Assembly: GCF_902497995.1 (NCBI RefSeq)
Contig: NZ_CABVII010000026.1
Coordinates: 26,600-90,599, forward strand
Length of the DNA: 64,000 nucleotides
Origin: Pseudomonas fluorescens
GTDB lineage: Bacteria > Pseudomonadota > Gammaproteobacteria > Pseudomonadales > Pseudomonadaceae
Direction of reading: 5' to 3'
Part shown: positions 1-9,236 of the stretch, one piece after another
How the letters are laid out: every line of letters begins with the position of its first letter
How positions within the stretch are numbered: position 1 is the first letter of the stretch
Program-made: the position numbers and the translations under genes
Notes under the pieces: generated by a model
Told to the model about the DNA's origin: nothing
Seen by the model: the letters and a program-made list of their open reading frames with translations, nothing else
The model's database searches: none

Positions 1-103
1 TGCTCGCCTCCCCTACCACCAGCAGGTCCTTGGCCAGGCCAATCAATTGCTTGATGCCTTCGCGGACGATGGTGTGGTCTTCGGCTACCAGTACACGGAT
101 CAC
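1..103 (-). CDS. response regulator, N-terminal fragment (runs off the window)
   Basis: Only the first 34 codons are inside the window. They read VIRVLVAEDHTIVREGIKQL, the usual beginning of a receiver domain of NarL/LuxR-type response regulators, with the acidic ED pair that helps bind Mg2+. The GTG start at 103 is preceded by a GGAG with 8 bases of spacing. It lies just downstream of the histidine kinase at 246-2642 on the same strand, so it is very probably its partner. The phospho-acceptor Asp and the DNA-binding domain are outside the window. Confidence 0.85.
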   Translation of the reverse strand, partial: MIRVLVAEDHTIVREGIKQLIGLAKDLLVVGEAS

Positions 104-127
104 GTTCTTCTCCAGATTCAAGATCTA

Positions 128-220
128 TCGCGGGCAAGCCCGCTCCCACAGTGATTTGAGGGGCTATCAAAATCTGTGCATTTGCATAGCCCCCTGTGGG
201 AGCGGGCTTGCCCGCGAAGG
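128..220. repeat. REPIN (REP doublet)
   Basis: Two inverted copies of a REP core, TCGCGGGCAAGCCCGCTCC at the left and its near reverse complement at the right, flank a spacer of about 45 bases. They fill the gap between the sensor kinase and its response regulator. Confidence 0.9.
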
Positions 221-245
221 CGTCAGTACAGACGCCGCAAATACT

Positions 246-2642
246 TCAGGCCTCACCCACCGGCACTCGCACACTCAAGGTCGTGCCTTCCCCCGGCTCA
301 CTTTCAAGCGACAGCTGCCCACCCATGATCAACACCCGCTCGCGCATGCCGACGACACCAAAGGATGTCGACCTGCCGGTGGAGGGGACGAATCCTACGC
401 CATCATCACTGACCGTCAGGCACAACTCGTCGCCTTCCAGCGTCAACGTCAGTTCAACAGTATGCGCCTGGGCATGGCGCATGACATTGGTCAGCGCCTC
501 CTGAAGAATCCGGAACAAGCCAACCGCCTTGGCATCACTGAGCACTGGCAGATTATCCGGCACCTGCACCAGGCACGGAATCTGCGTGCGCGCCTCAAAA
601 CGGCGGGCCTGCCATTCGATGGCCGATGCAATCCCGGCATCGAGAATCGGTGGGCGCAGCGCCGTCGCCACATCACGCACCAGTTGGAACAGCTGAGCGA
701 TCAAGCGCTTCATGCTGTTCAAGCGTTCGTTCAGACCGGGGTCGAGCTGGGCGTAGGCCAGTTCGCACATGGACGTTTCCAGCTTCAACACGGTCAACAT
801 CTGACCCAACTCGTCATGAACTTCCCGGGCGATGCGGGCCTTTTCCTCCTCCCGTACACTCTCCAGATGAGCGGACAACTCACGCAATTGCCCCCTGGAG
901 CTGGCCAGTTCCAGCTCGATGCGCTTGCTCTCGCTGATGTCCCAGACAATGCCGTCCCAGACATAGGCACCGTCTTCGAGCCGGCGGGTAATGGCCTTGA
1001 TCTCGGCCCAGCGCTGCTCGCCCGAACGGGTGAGAATCCGTCCTTGCCACGACCAGTCACTGTCGGTGTCCAGCGCATGGTCCTGAGTCTGGTGATAGCT
1101 GGCCTTGTCGTCCGGATGCACCAGACTGCGCAGGCCTTTGTCGCGATGAGCCAGGGTGGCCGGCGAGTAACCCACCAGGCTCTCGCTGCCTTCACTGATG
1201 TAGGCAAAGTCGATCTGCCCGGTCACCGGCGCACGCTCCAGCCGGAAGACCAGCCCCGGAACATTGGCGGCGATCCCTTGCAGTCGCGCTTCGCTTTCCT
1301 GCAATGCAGCCAGGGCACGGCGGCGTTCGGTGACATCATTGAGGTAAACCACCAGGTATTCGCCGCCGCGAAAACGCAGGAAGCTCAACGAAACATCCGC
1401 TGGCAGAACGCTGCCATCGGCGCGCACACAGTTGGTCTCGAAACTTTGCGGGCCTTCTTCGCTGGCGCGGGCGCGCTTCCACAGGTTCAGCCAGCGGTCC
1501 ATGTGCAGACCCGGCTCAAAATCGATCAAAGGCCTGTCGATGATCCCGCCCGCCGGATAGCCCAACATGGTTTCGGCCGCGCGGTTGGCGTAGCGCACAT
1601 GGCTGTCCCAGTTGACCCAGAGAATGCCGACGGTGCTCTGGTCGATGGAAAACTGAGTCAGGCGCAAGGCTTCTTCGCTGGCGGCACGCAGGGCAATGTC
1701 TTCCCGCGCCGCCAATAACCGTTGCTCCAGACTGTGCTGTTGCCGACGTTGCCAGAACACGATGGCCATGCTGCTCAGCATCAACACTGCCAACAACAGG
1801 CAGAGGTTTTGCCAGAAACCCGGGGATTCGGTCAGCCGCGGGTACTTGGGTTGCAGCCATTGGCTGTGCAACTGCTCCAGGTCCTTGGCCGGGATCGCCC
1901 GCAATGCGCTTTCGACGATACCGGCCAGCTCCGGCCAGTCCCGGCGCGTGGCCACACGCAGCAGTTGCGGCAGGCCAATGTCACCGACCACTACCAGAGC
2001 GGCGAACTCCGGCTCGGCGGACAGGCGCCCCAGCTGCGCTTCATCGACCACGGCGTAACTGGCTTGCTGACTCAACAACAGTTGCAGTGCCTGGCGCTCG
2101 ACCGGTACGCCTTGAAGGTTCAAATGCGGGTAATTGCCGCGCAGGTAATCGGCAGTGGCGCTGGGCATGCGCACGGCGACGCGGGTCTGGCTGTCGAGTT
2201 TTTCCAGCTCCACTGCGCCCGTGCTTTTCTGGTCACTGACCACCAACTGCGGTACCCGCATGTACGGGTCGGAAAAATGCCACAGACGCAGACCGCCAGG
2301 GGTTTGACTCAGTCCTGGAGCGATATCGATTTCACCTTCACGCGCCGCGGCTTCCAGCTGCGCAAGGTCAGGGAAATGACGCCAGCTCAACTCGACCTTG
2401 AGTGACTGGGCCAGCCATTGCATCAGCTCGACGTTAACGCCCGACAGGCGCTGCAAACGGCGATCGTATTGGGCGTAAGGTGCTTGCAGCAACAGTCCGA
2501 CGCGCAACTCGCGATGCTGAGCCAGCCATTGCTGCTGGTCCGTGGACAATGGCGTGACGTGCACTGGAGGCGCGGATGCCGCCCAGCTCATCAAGGGAAA
2601 CCACAAACAGCCGATAACCCACAGGCAGCGAAAACGCATCAT
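246..2642 (-). CDS. sensor histidine kinase with periplasmic solute-binding and PAS domains
   Basis: A protein of about 798 residues that should phosphorylate the response regulator encoded just downstream. In order it has a signal peptide (MMRFRCLWVIG, cleavage probably near MSWAA), a periplasmic SBP_bac_3-type binding domain (about 30-270), one membrane helix (LCLLLAVLMLSSMAIVFW), two PAS regions, a HisKA_3 dimerisation domain with the phospho-acceptor in REVHDELGQ (His about 609), and an HATPase domain with DDGVGF. HisKA_3 kinases pair with NarL/LuxR regulators, which fits its neighbour. The binding domain belongs to the amino-acid/polar-solute class, so the ligand may be a small solute; this is inference. 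I chose the ATG pair at 2642/2639 because the longer reading frame begins with TTG and would put polar residues before the signal peptide. Confidence 0.88.
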   Translation of the reverse strand: MMRFRCLWVIGCLWFPLMSWAASAPPVHVTPLSTDQQQWLAQHRELRVGLLLQAPYAQYDRRLQRLSGVNVELMQWLAQSLKVELSWRHFPDLAQLEAAAREGEIDIAPGLSQTPGGLRLWHFSDPYMRVPQLVVSDQKSTGAVELEKLDSQTRVAVRMPSATADYLRGNYPHLNLQGVPVERQALQLLLSQQASYAVVDEAQLGRLSAEPEFAALVVVGDIGLPQLLRVATRRDWPELAGIVESALRAIPAKDLEQLHSQWLQPKYPRLTESPGFWQNLCLLLAVLMLSSMAIVFWQRRQQHSLEQRLLAAREDIALRAASEEALRLTQFSIDQSTVGILWVNWDSHVRYANRAAETMLGYPAGGIIDRPLIDFEPGLHMDRWLNLWKRARASEEGPQSFETNCVRADGSVLPADVSLSFLRFRGGEYLVVYLNDVTERRRALAALQESEARLQGIAANVPGLVFRLERAPVTGQIDFAYISEGSESLVGYSPATLAHRDKGLRSLVHPDDKASYHQTQDHALDTDSDWSWQGRILTRSGEQRWAEIKAITRRLEDGAYVWDGIVWDISESKRIELELASSRGQLRELSAHLESVREEEKARIAREVHDELGQMLTVLKLETSMCELAYAQLDPGLNERLNSMKRLIAQLFQLVRDVATALRPPILDAGIASAIEWQARRFEARTQIPCLVQVPDNLPVLSDAKAVGLFRILQEALTNVMRHAQAHTVELTLTLEGDELCLTVSDDGVGFVPSTGRSTSFGVVGMRERVLIMGGQLSLESEPGEGTTLSVRVPVGEA

Positions 2643-2715
2643 TGAAGTCTCACACACTGACAAATACTGACCAACCCATTAGGCTGCCGGAATCACTTCT
2701 GGCCTGGAATATCCG

Positions 2716-3711
2716 ATGCTCCCTGTCTACCGCCTGGCACTGTCGGCATTGTGCCTGTCGCTGATCCTGCCTTGCGCCTTTTCCGTCGAGGCAGCCGGCC
2801 CGGCCTCAAGCGCCACGGGGAACACCGCGCAAGAAAAACCGCTTGGGCGCCCGCCGTTGCCAGAGCGTAGCCAGGAAGACGCGACCGCCCTTGAGCGACA
2901 GGCCCCGGTCCAGGAACAGCAACAACTGCAAGCCGGTGCCGATACCTTTCTGGCCCTGTGGAAACCGGCCAATACCGCCAGCCCCAAGGGTGCGGTGATT
3001 ATCATCCCGGGCGCCGGCGAAACTGTTGACTGGCCGCATGCAATCGCTCCATTGCGGCGCACATTGCCGGATGCCGAGTGGAGCAGCCTGAGTATCACCT
3101 TGCCGGACCCGCAAAGCGATGCCATTGCGCCACGTATCGTTGAAATGCCGCCAACGCTCAAAGCGCCCGAGACCGGTAGCAAGGATGCCACCACTGCCGC
3201 GCCCATCGAGCAGGCCGTTGGCGGCGAAGCGGAGGTGGCGGACAAGGCGATCGTCGAAACCGGCGAGGAACAGGCCCGGGCCGACGCCGAACGAATCTTC
3301 GCTCGCATCGATTCGGCCATTGCCTACGCCGAACAGCAAAGCGCCCGCAGCATCGTTGTATTGGGTCATGGCACCGGTGCTTACTGGGCCGTGCGCTACC
3401 TGAGCGAAAAACAGCCCCCGCAGGTCGAAAAACTGGTGATGGTCGCCGCCCGGACGCCGGTAAGCGCGAAACCCGGACTGGCTGAACTCACCCCCACATT
3501 GAAACTGCCTGTTGCAGACATTTTCTATAGGGATAAGCCGATGGATCGCAACGCGGCGCTGGAACGTTTGCAGGCGAGCAAACGCTTGAAGGCTTCGGGT
3601 TTCAGCCAGGTATCGCTCAAGGCGCTGCCGGGTAACAGCAAGGCTGAGCAGGAGCAGCTGGTTCGTCGGGTTCGGGGGTGGTTGAATCCTCAGCCTGCGG
3701 CGGACAAATAG
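2716..3711 (+). CDS. DUF3530 family secreted alpha/beta-hydrolase-like protein
   Basis: 331 residues. An N-terminal signal peptide (YRLALSALCLSLILPCAFS) points to export. The body resembles the DUF3530 family: the early strand AVIIIPGAGETVDWP, a low-complexity acidic insert (about 145-190), and IVVLGHGTGAYWAVRYL near 215. The last has the shape of a nucleophile elbow, but the usual Ser is replaced (GHGTG), so catalysis is uncertain. It is divergent from the sensor kinase across 73 bases. No function is known to me for the family. Confidence 0.75.
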   Translation: MLPVYRLALSALCLSLILPCAFSVEAAGPASSATGNTAQEKPLGRPPLPERSQEDATALERQAPVQEQQQLQAGADTFLALWKPANTASPKGAVIIIPGAGETVDWPHAIAPLRRTLPDAEWSSLSITLPDPQSDAIAPRIVEMPPTLKAPETGSKDATTAAPIEQAVGGEAEVADKAIVETGEEQARADAERIFARIDSAIAYAEQQSARSIVVLGHGTGAYWAVRYLSEKQPPQVEKLVMVAARTPVSAKPGLAELTPTLKLPVADIFYRDKPMDRNAALERLQASKRLKASGFSQVSLKALPGNSKAEQEQLVRRVRGWLNPQPAADK

Positions 3712-3724
3712 ACCGAGTCGCCCC

Positions 3725-3822
3725 ATTCGCGAGCAAGCCCGCTCCCACATTTGATCTTCAGTGGACACAACGTTTCCGCACGACGGAGATCAAATGTGGG
3801 AGCTGGCTTGCTCGCGAAGGCG
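3725..3822. repeat. REPIN (REP doublet)
   Basis: Left arm ATTCGCGAGCAAGCCCGCTC and an inverted right arm GGCTTGCTCGCGAAGG. The arms extend into ACATTTGATC / GATCAAATGT, so the whole element can fold into one long hairpin. It separates two convergent genes. Confidence 0.9.
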
Positions 3823-3850
3823 GCATCTCAGACAACAAAACCTTTCCCTT

Positions 3851-4618
3851 CTAACGAAAATCCCGCCGCTCACGAATCAAGGTATAGGCGTTATGCAACT
3901 CGCGAGTCTTGTCGGTCGCCTCACGAACCTGCAACGCCGTCGCCCCGCTGCCGGCGATCTTGTCCGGATGATGGCGGCTGAGCAGGCGTCGATAAGCGCG
4001 CTTGATCTGCGTCGGCTCGCTGGTGGCGGACACGCCCAATAGGCGCAAAGCCTCCTGATAGGTCACGGCGCTGCTGACCAACGGACGTTTCTGCGGTTCA
4101 TAGTCGCTGGACAGCGCTTGCACCTGTTGCCGGGTCCAGCCCAGCCATTTACCCCACTGGGTTACCAGCTCAAGCTCACCCACACCGGCGCAGCCATCGG
4201 CCCAGATCATCCGCCAACAGGCGCGCAAGACGCCTTCGGCTGCATGGGGTTGGGCACTCAAGCGACGCAGTTGACCGCGCAACCGGTCATGTCCCGACTT
4301 GCCGCGATTGAACGCCGCAATTGCACGGCGCCGGGCCGATTCGGTCATTTCCAGCGAGCGCATCTCCTGGCGAGCCTGCTGGATGTGACCATTACCCACC
4401 CTTCCGTCGCACTTGGCCAGCCGTCCCAACAACACGAACAGCAGTTCATCGTTGCGCAGCGCCGACCGGCCACCGAGCTTTTCCCACACATCCGCCCAGC
4501 CCCGCAGTTGCAGACGCCGATCCAGCGCCTGCCCAAGCAAGGCGCCGAGCATGGCCCCCGGAATGCTGGCAATGGCATAGCCCGCTCCGGCTCCGATAAG
4601 AGTCCCTGGCCACAGCAT
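3851..4618 (-). CDS. djlA: DjlA-like membrane-anchored DnaJ-domain protein
   Basis: 255 residues. A glycine-rich hydrophobic N-terminal segment (about 1-30, GTLIGAGAGYAIASIPGAML) can anchor it in the inner membrane. A TerB-like helical region follows (about 55-170). A C-terminal J domain (about 185-255) carries the HPD signature (RHHPDKI), the motif that stimulates the ATPase of DnaK. This is the layout of DjlA co-chaperones, at about their usual length of 250-270. It lies 1 base from murU on the same strand and probably shares its transcript. Confidence 0.85.
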   Translation of the reverse strand: MLWPGTLIGAGAGYAIASIPGAMLGALLGQALDRRLQLRGWADVWEKLGGRSALRNDELLFVLLGRLAKCDGRVGNGHIQQARQEMRSLEMTESARRRAIAAFNRGKSGHDRLRGQLRRLSAQPHAAEGVLRACWRMIWADGCAGVGELELVTQWGKWLGWTRQQVQALSSDYEPQKRPLVSSAVTYQEALRLLGVSATSEPTQIKRAYRRLLSRHHPDKIAGSGATALQVREATDKTRELHNAYTLIRERRDFR

Positions 4619-4619
4619 C

Positions 4620-5291
4620 TCAGCGTCTCGCTTCTATCAGAGTGTCCACTTCGGTCAGACGCTCGTGAGTGCCGACATCCACCCAGAGCCCGTTCAGGTG
4701 CTCGCCGGTCACTTGCCCGTCTGCCATGGCGGTGCGCAGCAGCGGCGCAAGCTTGAAGGCCCCTGCCGAGCAACCATCGAACAGCTGCGGGTGCAGCACC
4801 GCGATGCCGCTGTAGGTCAGGGTGGCGCAGTCCGGCTGACCGTCACGTACCTGTCCGTCGATCAGATTGAAGTCCCCGGCCCGGTGATGGGCCGGGTTGT
4901 CCGCCAGCACCAGATGCGCCAGCCCGGCAATGGGCCGATGCAACACGCTGAAGTCGTAATCGGTCCAGATATCACCGTTGACCACTAAAAAGGCCTCATC
5001 CCCCAGCAACGGCAACGCGCGAAATATTCCGCCGCCGGTTTCCAGCGGCTCACCTTCCGGCGAGTACTCAATACTCACGCCATACTGCGAGCCGTCGCCC
5101 AGGTAGTCTTCGATCTGCTGGCCGAGCCAGGCGTGATTGATCACGATCTCGGTAAAACCGGCGGCGGCCAGTGCGCGCAGGTGATACTCGATCAGTGGCA
5201 CTCCGCCGGCGCGAACCAGCGGTTTTGGCGTAGTCAGGGTCAACGGGCGCATGCGCTCGCCTTTGCCTGCTGCCAGAATCATCGCCTTCAT
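4620..5291 (-). CDS. murU: N-acetylmuramate alpha-1-phosphate uridylyltransferase
   Basis: 223 residues. The start MKAMILAAGKGERMRPLT is the nucleotide-binding signature of sugar-phosphate nucleotidyltransferases, followed by the conserved PKPLV. In Pseudomonas, MurU converts MurNAc-1-P to UDP-MurNAc, bypassing de novo synthesis (the step blocked by fosfomycin). The start overlaps the end of amgK by 4 bases, so the kinase and uridylyltransferase are translationally coupled. Cytoplasmic. Confidence 0.92.
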   Translation of the reverse strand: MKAMILAAGKGERMRPLTLTTPKPLVRAGGVPLIEYHLRALAAAGFTEIVINHAWLGQQIEDYLGDGSQYGVSIEYSPEGEPLETGGGIFRALPLLGDEAFLVVNGDIWTDYDFSVLHRPIAGLAHLVLADNPAHHRAGDFNLIDGQVRDGQPDCATLTYSGIAVLHPQLFDGCSAGAFKLAPLLRTAMADGQVTGEHLNGLWVDVGTHERLTEVDTLIEARR

Positions 5292-6307
5292 GCATTCGCT
5301 CCAGCACGCAGACTGGCCAGCAACACATCCAGCTCAGCCAGTTCGGGACGGCGGGCGACCACGGCCTCTATGTAAGCAAAGAAGCGCGGCACATCCGCCA
5401 GGTAACGCGGCTTGCCGTCGCGGTGGCAGATCCGGGCGAAGATACCGATCACTTTCAAGTGACGCTGCACGCCCATCAGGTCGCTGGCGCGCAGGAAATC
5501 CTCGAAGTCGGGCTGAACCGGGATCCCGAGATCGCCCGCCTGCTGCCAGTAATCTTCCAGCCAGCCGCGTACACGCTCCTCGGGCCAGCTGAGGAACGCA
5601 TCCTTGAACAGACAGGTCACGTCGTAAGTCACCGGACCATAGACCGCGTCCTGGAAATCCAGGACACCCGGATTCGGCTCGCTGAGCATCAGGTTGCGCG
5701 GCATGTAGTCGCGATGCACCAGGACCTTGGGCTGGGCCAGGGCGCTATCGATCAGCAAATCGCTGACCTGCTGCCAGAGCTTTTGCTGAGCCGAGTCGAA
5801 CTCGATGCCCAGCTCGCACTTCACGTACCATTCGGGAAACAATTCCAGCTCGCGTCGCAATAAGGCCACGTCATAACTCGGCAGCGGTGCGACCATCGGC
5901 AACTGCTGAAAAGCCAGCAGCGCTTGCACGGCATCCTTGAACAGGTCGTCGGCATTTTCGCTGTCAATCACGTCCAGATAAGTCTTGTTGCCCAGGTCAT
6001 TGAGCAGCAGAAATCCATGCTCGAGGTCTTCGGCATAGATTTTCGGTACATTTATTCCGGATTTCGCCAGCAGGAAAGCAATATCCACGAAGGGTTTGCA
6101 GTTTTCCCGGGGCGGTGGAGCGTCCATCACGACGAAGCTTCTGCCCTCGCCTTCCCAGCGAAAGTAGCGCCTGAAACTCGCGTCGCTACTGGCTGCGGTC
6201 AACGAGGCTGGAGGTACGGCACCCCAGCCTTGTTCTGCAAAAAGGATCGGCAACTGCTCATCGAGCCAAACTTTCAGGTGTTGCAAACGTACATCTTGGT
6301 CAGGCAT
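5288..6307 (-). CDS. amgK: anomeric N-acetylmuramate/N-acetylglucosamine kinase
   Basis: 339 residues with an aminoglycoside-phosphotransferase fold: the catalytic loop VHRDYMPRNLML (about 197) and the metal-binding LDFQDAVYGP (about 216). AmgK phosphorylates MurNAc (and GlcNAc) at C1, feeding MurU. It is divergent from lptD, and the 130-base gap between them must hold both promoters. The murU-amgK pair beside lptD-surA is the known Pseudomonas arrangement, which supports the call over a generic APH-like kinase. Confidence 0.92.
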   Translation of the reverse strand: MPDQDVRLQHLKVWLDEQLPILFAEQGWGAVPPASLTAASSDASFRRYFRWEGEGRSFVVMDAPPPRENCKPFVDIAFLLAKSGINVPKIYAEDLEHGFLLLNDLGNKTYLDVIDSENADDLFKDAVQALLAFQQLPMVAPLPSYDVALLRRELELFPEWYVKCELGIEFDSAQQKLWQQVSDLLIDSALAQPKVLVHRDYMPRNLMLSEPNPGVLDFQDAVYGPVTYDVTCLFKDAFLSWPEERVRGWLEDYWQQAGDLGIPVQPDFEDFLRASDLMGVQRHLKVIGIFARICHRDGKPRYLADVPRFFAYIEAVVARRPELAELDVLLASLRAGANA

Positions 6308-6437
6308 TGCAAGGGTCTCCGACGGCGCTAGCCGTCAAGCGGGTCATGCTTTATTATCCAGCATCTTTTTCAGACCATCGAGAGGCGTGCGGCCCACACC
6401 GCGGGCAGATGGCACGCAGGAAGCCCGGACTATTAAG

Positions 6438-9236
6438 ATGGCATTGAAATCCCCCGCGTTTCGTAAAAAATTTCCGTTGTTGGTGACCGGCAGTCTGCTG
6501 GCCCTGCAACCATTCGCCACTTCGTTCGTGGTCGCCGCACAACAGTATGACTGCTCAGTATCTGCTTCGGGTGCCTGGAACTGTGCGCCGAAATCTCAAG
6601 CAACTGCCTTGCCACCGCGCCCCGTCCATGAGGGCAGCCCTGTCAGCGCGGGCGGCGAGACGCCGGCTGACGACAGTGTCAGTCAAGACACCGGTGCCAA
6701 GCCAGTACTGGTGACCGAAGCCAAGGGCCGCGGCCTGAAGTCGCGTAGCGAAGACTACAGTCACCTCGACTGGGTTCCGCGCGAGAAACTCACGGCAGCG
6801 CAATTGGCTGAAACCGGTCCTTACTGCTCTGGTTCCTATGTCGAACCGATTCGTCCGGGCATGAGTGACAAGACGAGTAAAAGTGACGCTCCAACCTTTA
6901 TCGGCGCCAAAGCCTCTCGCTATAAGCAGGAAGAGCAGGTCGCTACCCTGGCCGGCGACGTGGTCATGCGCCAGGGCAGCATGCAGGTCGAAGCCGACGA
7001 AGCGAATCTCTACCAGGCCGAGAGCCGTGGCGAACTGAGCGGTAACGTACGGGTTCGCGACAATGGCGCACTGATCGTCGGCGACCACGCCGACGTACAA
7101 CTCGACACCGGTGAAGCCAAGGTCGACAACGCCGAATACGTGATGCACAAATCCCGCATTCGCGGCAGCGCGCTGTACGCCAGACGCGCCGAGAACGCGA
7201 TCATCCGCCTCAAGGATGGTACGTACACCACCTGCGAACCGAACAGCAACGCCTGGCAGCTCAAGGGCAACAACATCACCCTGAACCCGGCTACCGGCTT
7301 CGGCACCGCGACCAACGTGACGCTGCGGGTCAAGGACATTCCGGTCCTGTACACGCCGTACATCTATTTCCCGATCGATGACCGTCGCCAGTCGGGCTTC
7401 CTGCCGCCGACCATCGGTACCGGCAGCGATACCGGCTTCTTGCTGGTCACCCCGTATTACTTCAACCTGGCACCGAACTACGATGCCACGTTGTACCCGC
7501 GCTACATGAGCGATCGCGGTCTGTTGATGGAAGGCGAGTTCCGCTACCTGACCAAGTCCAGCGAGGGTCAGTTCGGCGCCGCGTACCTCAACGACGAGAA
7601 TGACGATCGCAAGCTCCAGACCGACTACGAAAAAACCCGCTACATGTACAACTGGCAACACAAGGGTGGTCTCGACTCGCGCGTCTTATCCCAGGTCGAC
7701 TACACCAAGATCAGCGATCCGTATTACTTCCAGGATCTGCAGACTGACCAGATTGGCGTGAAAAGCTCTGATTACGTGAACCAGCAGGGTTCCGTCAGCT
7801 ATCGCGGCGACAGTTACACCGCTCGCGTCAACGCCCAGGCCTATCAGCTGGCGACCGTCTCGAACATCACACCGTATGATCGTTTGCCGCAGATCACCTT
7901 CGATGGTGCGCTGCCCTACCGTCCGGGCGGCCTGGACTTCTCGTACAACACTGAACTCGTCAGGTTTGACCGGGATCTGAAAACGGGCAATTTCTCGGAC
8001 GAAGACGGCAATTTGAGCCCGCGCCTGGACACTAACGTCCAGGGCTTGGCACGCGCCACCGGCGACCGCCTCAACCTGGCGCCAGCCGTGAGCCTGCCGC
8101 TGGACTGGACGTATGGTTTCGTGAAACCAACGCTCAAGTACCAGTACACGCAGTACCAGCTGGACCTGGACGGTACAGGCAAGTCCCAGATTGCCGCGCA
8201 GAGCGCTGAACAGGACCGACTCAACGGTACCTTCGACAGCAACCAGAACCGCGGCGTGCCGATTGCCAGCATCGACAGCGGCCTGTACTTCGACCGCAAC
8301 ACCCAATGGTTCGGCAAAAACTACCGCCAGACCCTTGAGCCACGCCTGTTTTACCTCTACGTTCCGGAAACGGACCAGGAAGACATTCCAGTCTTCGACA
8401 CCAGCGAGTACACCTTCAGTTACGCGTCGCTGTTCCGCGACAACCGTTTCTCCGGCTCCGACCGCGTCGGCGATGAGAACAAACTGTCGCTGGGCATCAC
8501 CAACCGCTGGATCGAAGAGAACGGCTTCGAGCGTCAACGCATCAGCGTCGGCCAGGCCGTCTACTTCAAGGATCGCAAGGTTCAGTTGCCAGGCATCGAT
8601 GCCAGGACCCGTCAGGATGCCCAGTCGGACGTTTCGCCTTACGCCCTGGAATACGAGTACCGCTGGAACCGCGATTGGCGCACCACCGCCGATTACAACT
8701 GGGACCCGGACAGCCGCAGCCCTCGCTCGGGCAGCGCAATGTTTCACTACCAGCCTGAAGACAACCCGAACAAGGTCATCAACGCCGGTTATCGCTATCG
8801 CAACGACCAGGTCCGCTACGACCAGAACACCGGTCAATGGTCGGTGGGCGGCGGCGACTACGGCACTCCGGGCCAACCTGGCTACGTAAAGGACTATTAC
8901 AAGATCCAGCAGCACGACTTCTCGGTAATGTGGCCAGTCGTGCCGCAATGGAACCTGATCAGCCGCTGGCAGTACGACTACAACCGCAACCGTACCCTGG
9001 AGGCCTTCGGTGGCTTCGAGTACGACAATTGCTGCTGGAAGCTGCGCCTGATCAACCGTTACTGGGTCGACTATGACGAAACCAGTCAAGACGCTCCGCA
9101 AAACGAAAAAGGCGACCATGGCGTCTTCCTCCAAATCGTTCTGAAGGGACTCGGCGGCCTCACCGGCTCTAAAGTAGAGAGCTTCCTCGACAAAGGCATC
9201 CAAGGTTATCGTGAACGTGAAGACCAAGCTTTCTGA
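6438..9236 (+). CDS. lptD: LPS-assembly outer membrane protein LptD
   Basis: 932 residues. The start at 6438 gives a signal peptide (MALKSPAFRKKFPLLVTGSL, cleavage near VVAAQ). A periplasmic LptA-like (OstA) jellyroll follows (about 140-260: QVATLAGDVVMRQGSMQVEA, ANLYQAESRGELSGNVRV), then a large C-terminal beta barrel rich in alternating aromatic segments and ending near DNCCWKLRL. LptD with LptE inserts lipopolysaccharide into the outer leaflet. Cysteines occur early (QYDCS, WNC, PYCSG) and late (DNCCW), consistent with the inter-domain disulfides of the family. The end of the gene overlaps the surA start. Confidence 0.95.
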   Translation: MALKSPAFRKKFPLLVTGSLLALQPFATSFVVAAQQYDCSVSASGAWNCAPKSQATALPPRPVHEGSPVSAGGETPADDSVSQDTGAKPVLVTEAKGRGLKSRSEDYSHLDWVPREKLTAAQLAETGPYCSGSYVEPIRPGMSDKTSKSDAPTFIGAKASRYKQEEQVATLAGDVVMRQGSMQVEADEANLYQAESRGELSGNVRVRDNGALIVGDHADVQLDTGEAKVDNAEYVMHKSRIRGSALYARRAENAIIRLKDGTYTTCEPNSNAWQLKGNNITLNPATGFGTATNVTLRVKDIPVLYTPYIYFPIDDRRQSGFLPPTIGTGSDTGFLLVTPYYFNLAPNYDATLYPRYMSDRGLLMEGEFRYLTKSSEGQFGAAYLNDENDDRKLQTDYEKTRYMYNWQHKGGLDSRVLSQVDYTKISDPYYFQDLQTDQIGVKSSDYVNQQGSVSYRGDSYTARVNAQAYQLATVSNITPYDRLPQITFDGALPYRPGGLDFSYNTELVRFDRDLKTGNFSDEDGNLSPRLDTNVQGLARATGDRLNLAPAVSLPLDWTYGFVKPTLKYQYTQYQLDLDGTGKSQIAAQSAEQDRLNGTFDSNQNRGVPIASIDSGLYFDRNTQWFGKNYRQTLEPRLFYLYVPETDQEDIPVFDTSEYTFSYASLFRDNRFSGSDRVGDENKLSLGITNRWIEENGFERQRISVGQAVYFKDRKVQLPGIDARTRQDAQSDVSPYALEYEYRWNRDWRTTADYNWDPDSRSPRSGSAMFHYQPEDNPNKVINAGYRYRNDQVRYDQNTGQWSVGGGDYGTPGQPGYVKDYYKIQQHDFSVMWPVVPQWNLISRWQYDYNRNRTLEAFGGFEYDNCCWKLRLINRYWVDYDETSQDAPQNEKGDHGVFLQIVLKGLGGLTGSKVESFLDKGIQGYREREDQAF

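Noticed and set aside
30..1718. A 562-codon plus-strand frame opposite the sensor kinase
   Set aside because: Antisense shadow of the kinase; it also runs through the REP element.
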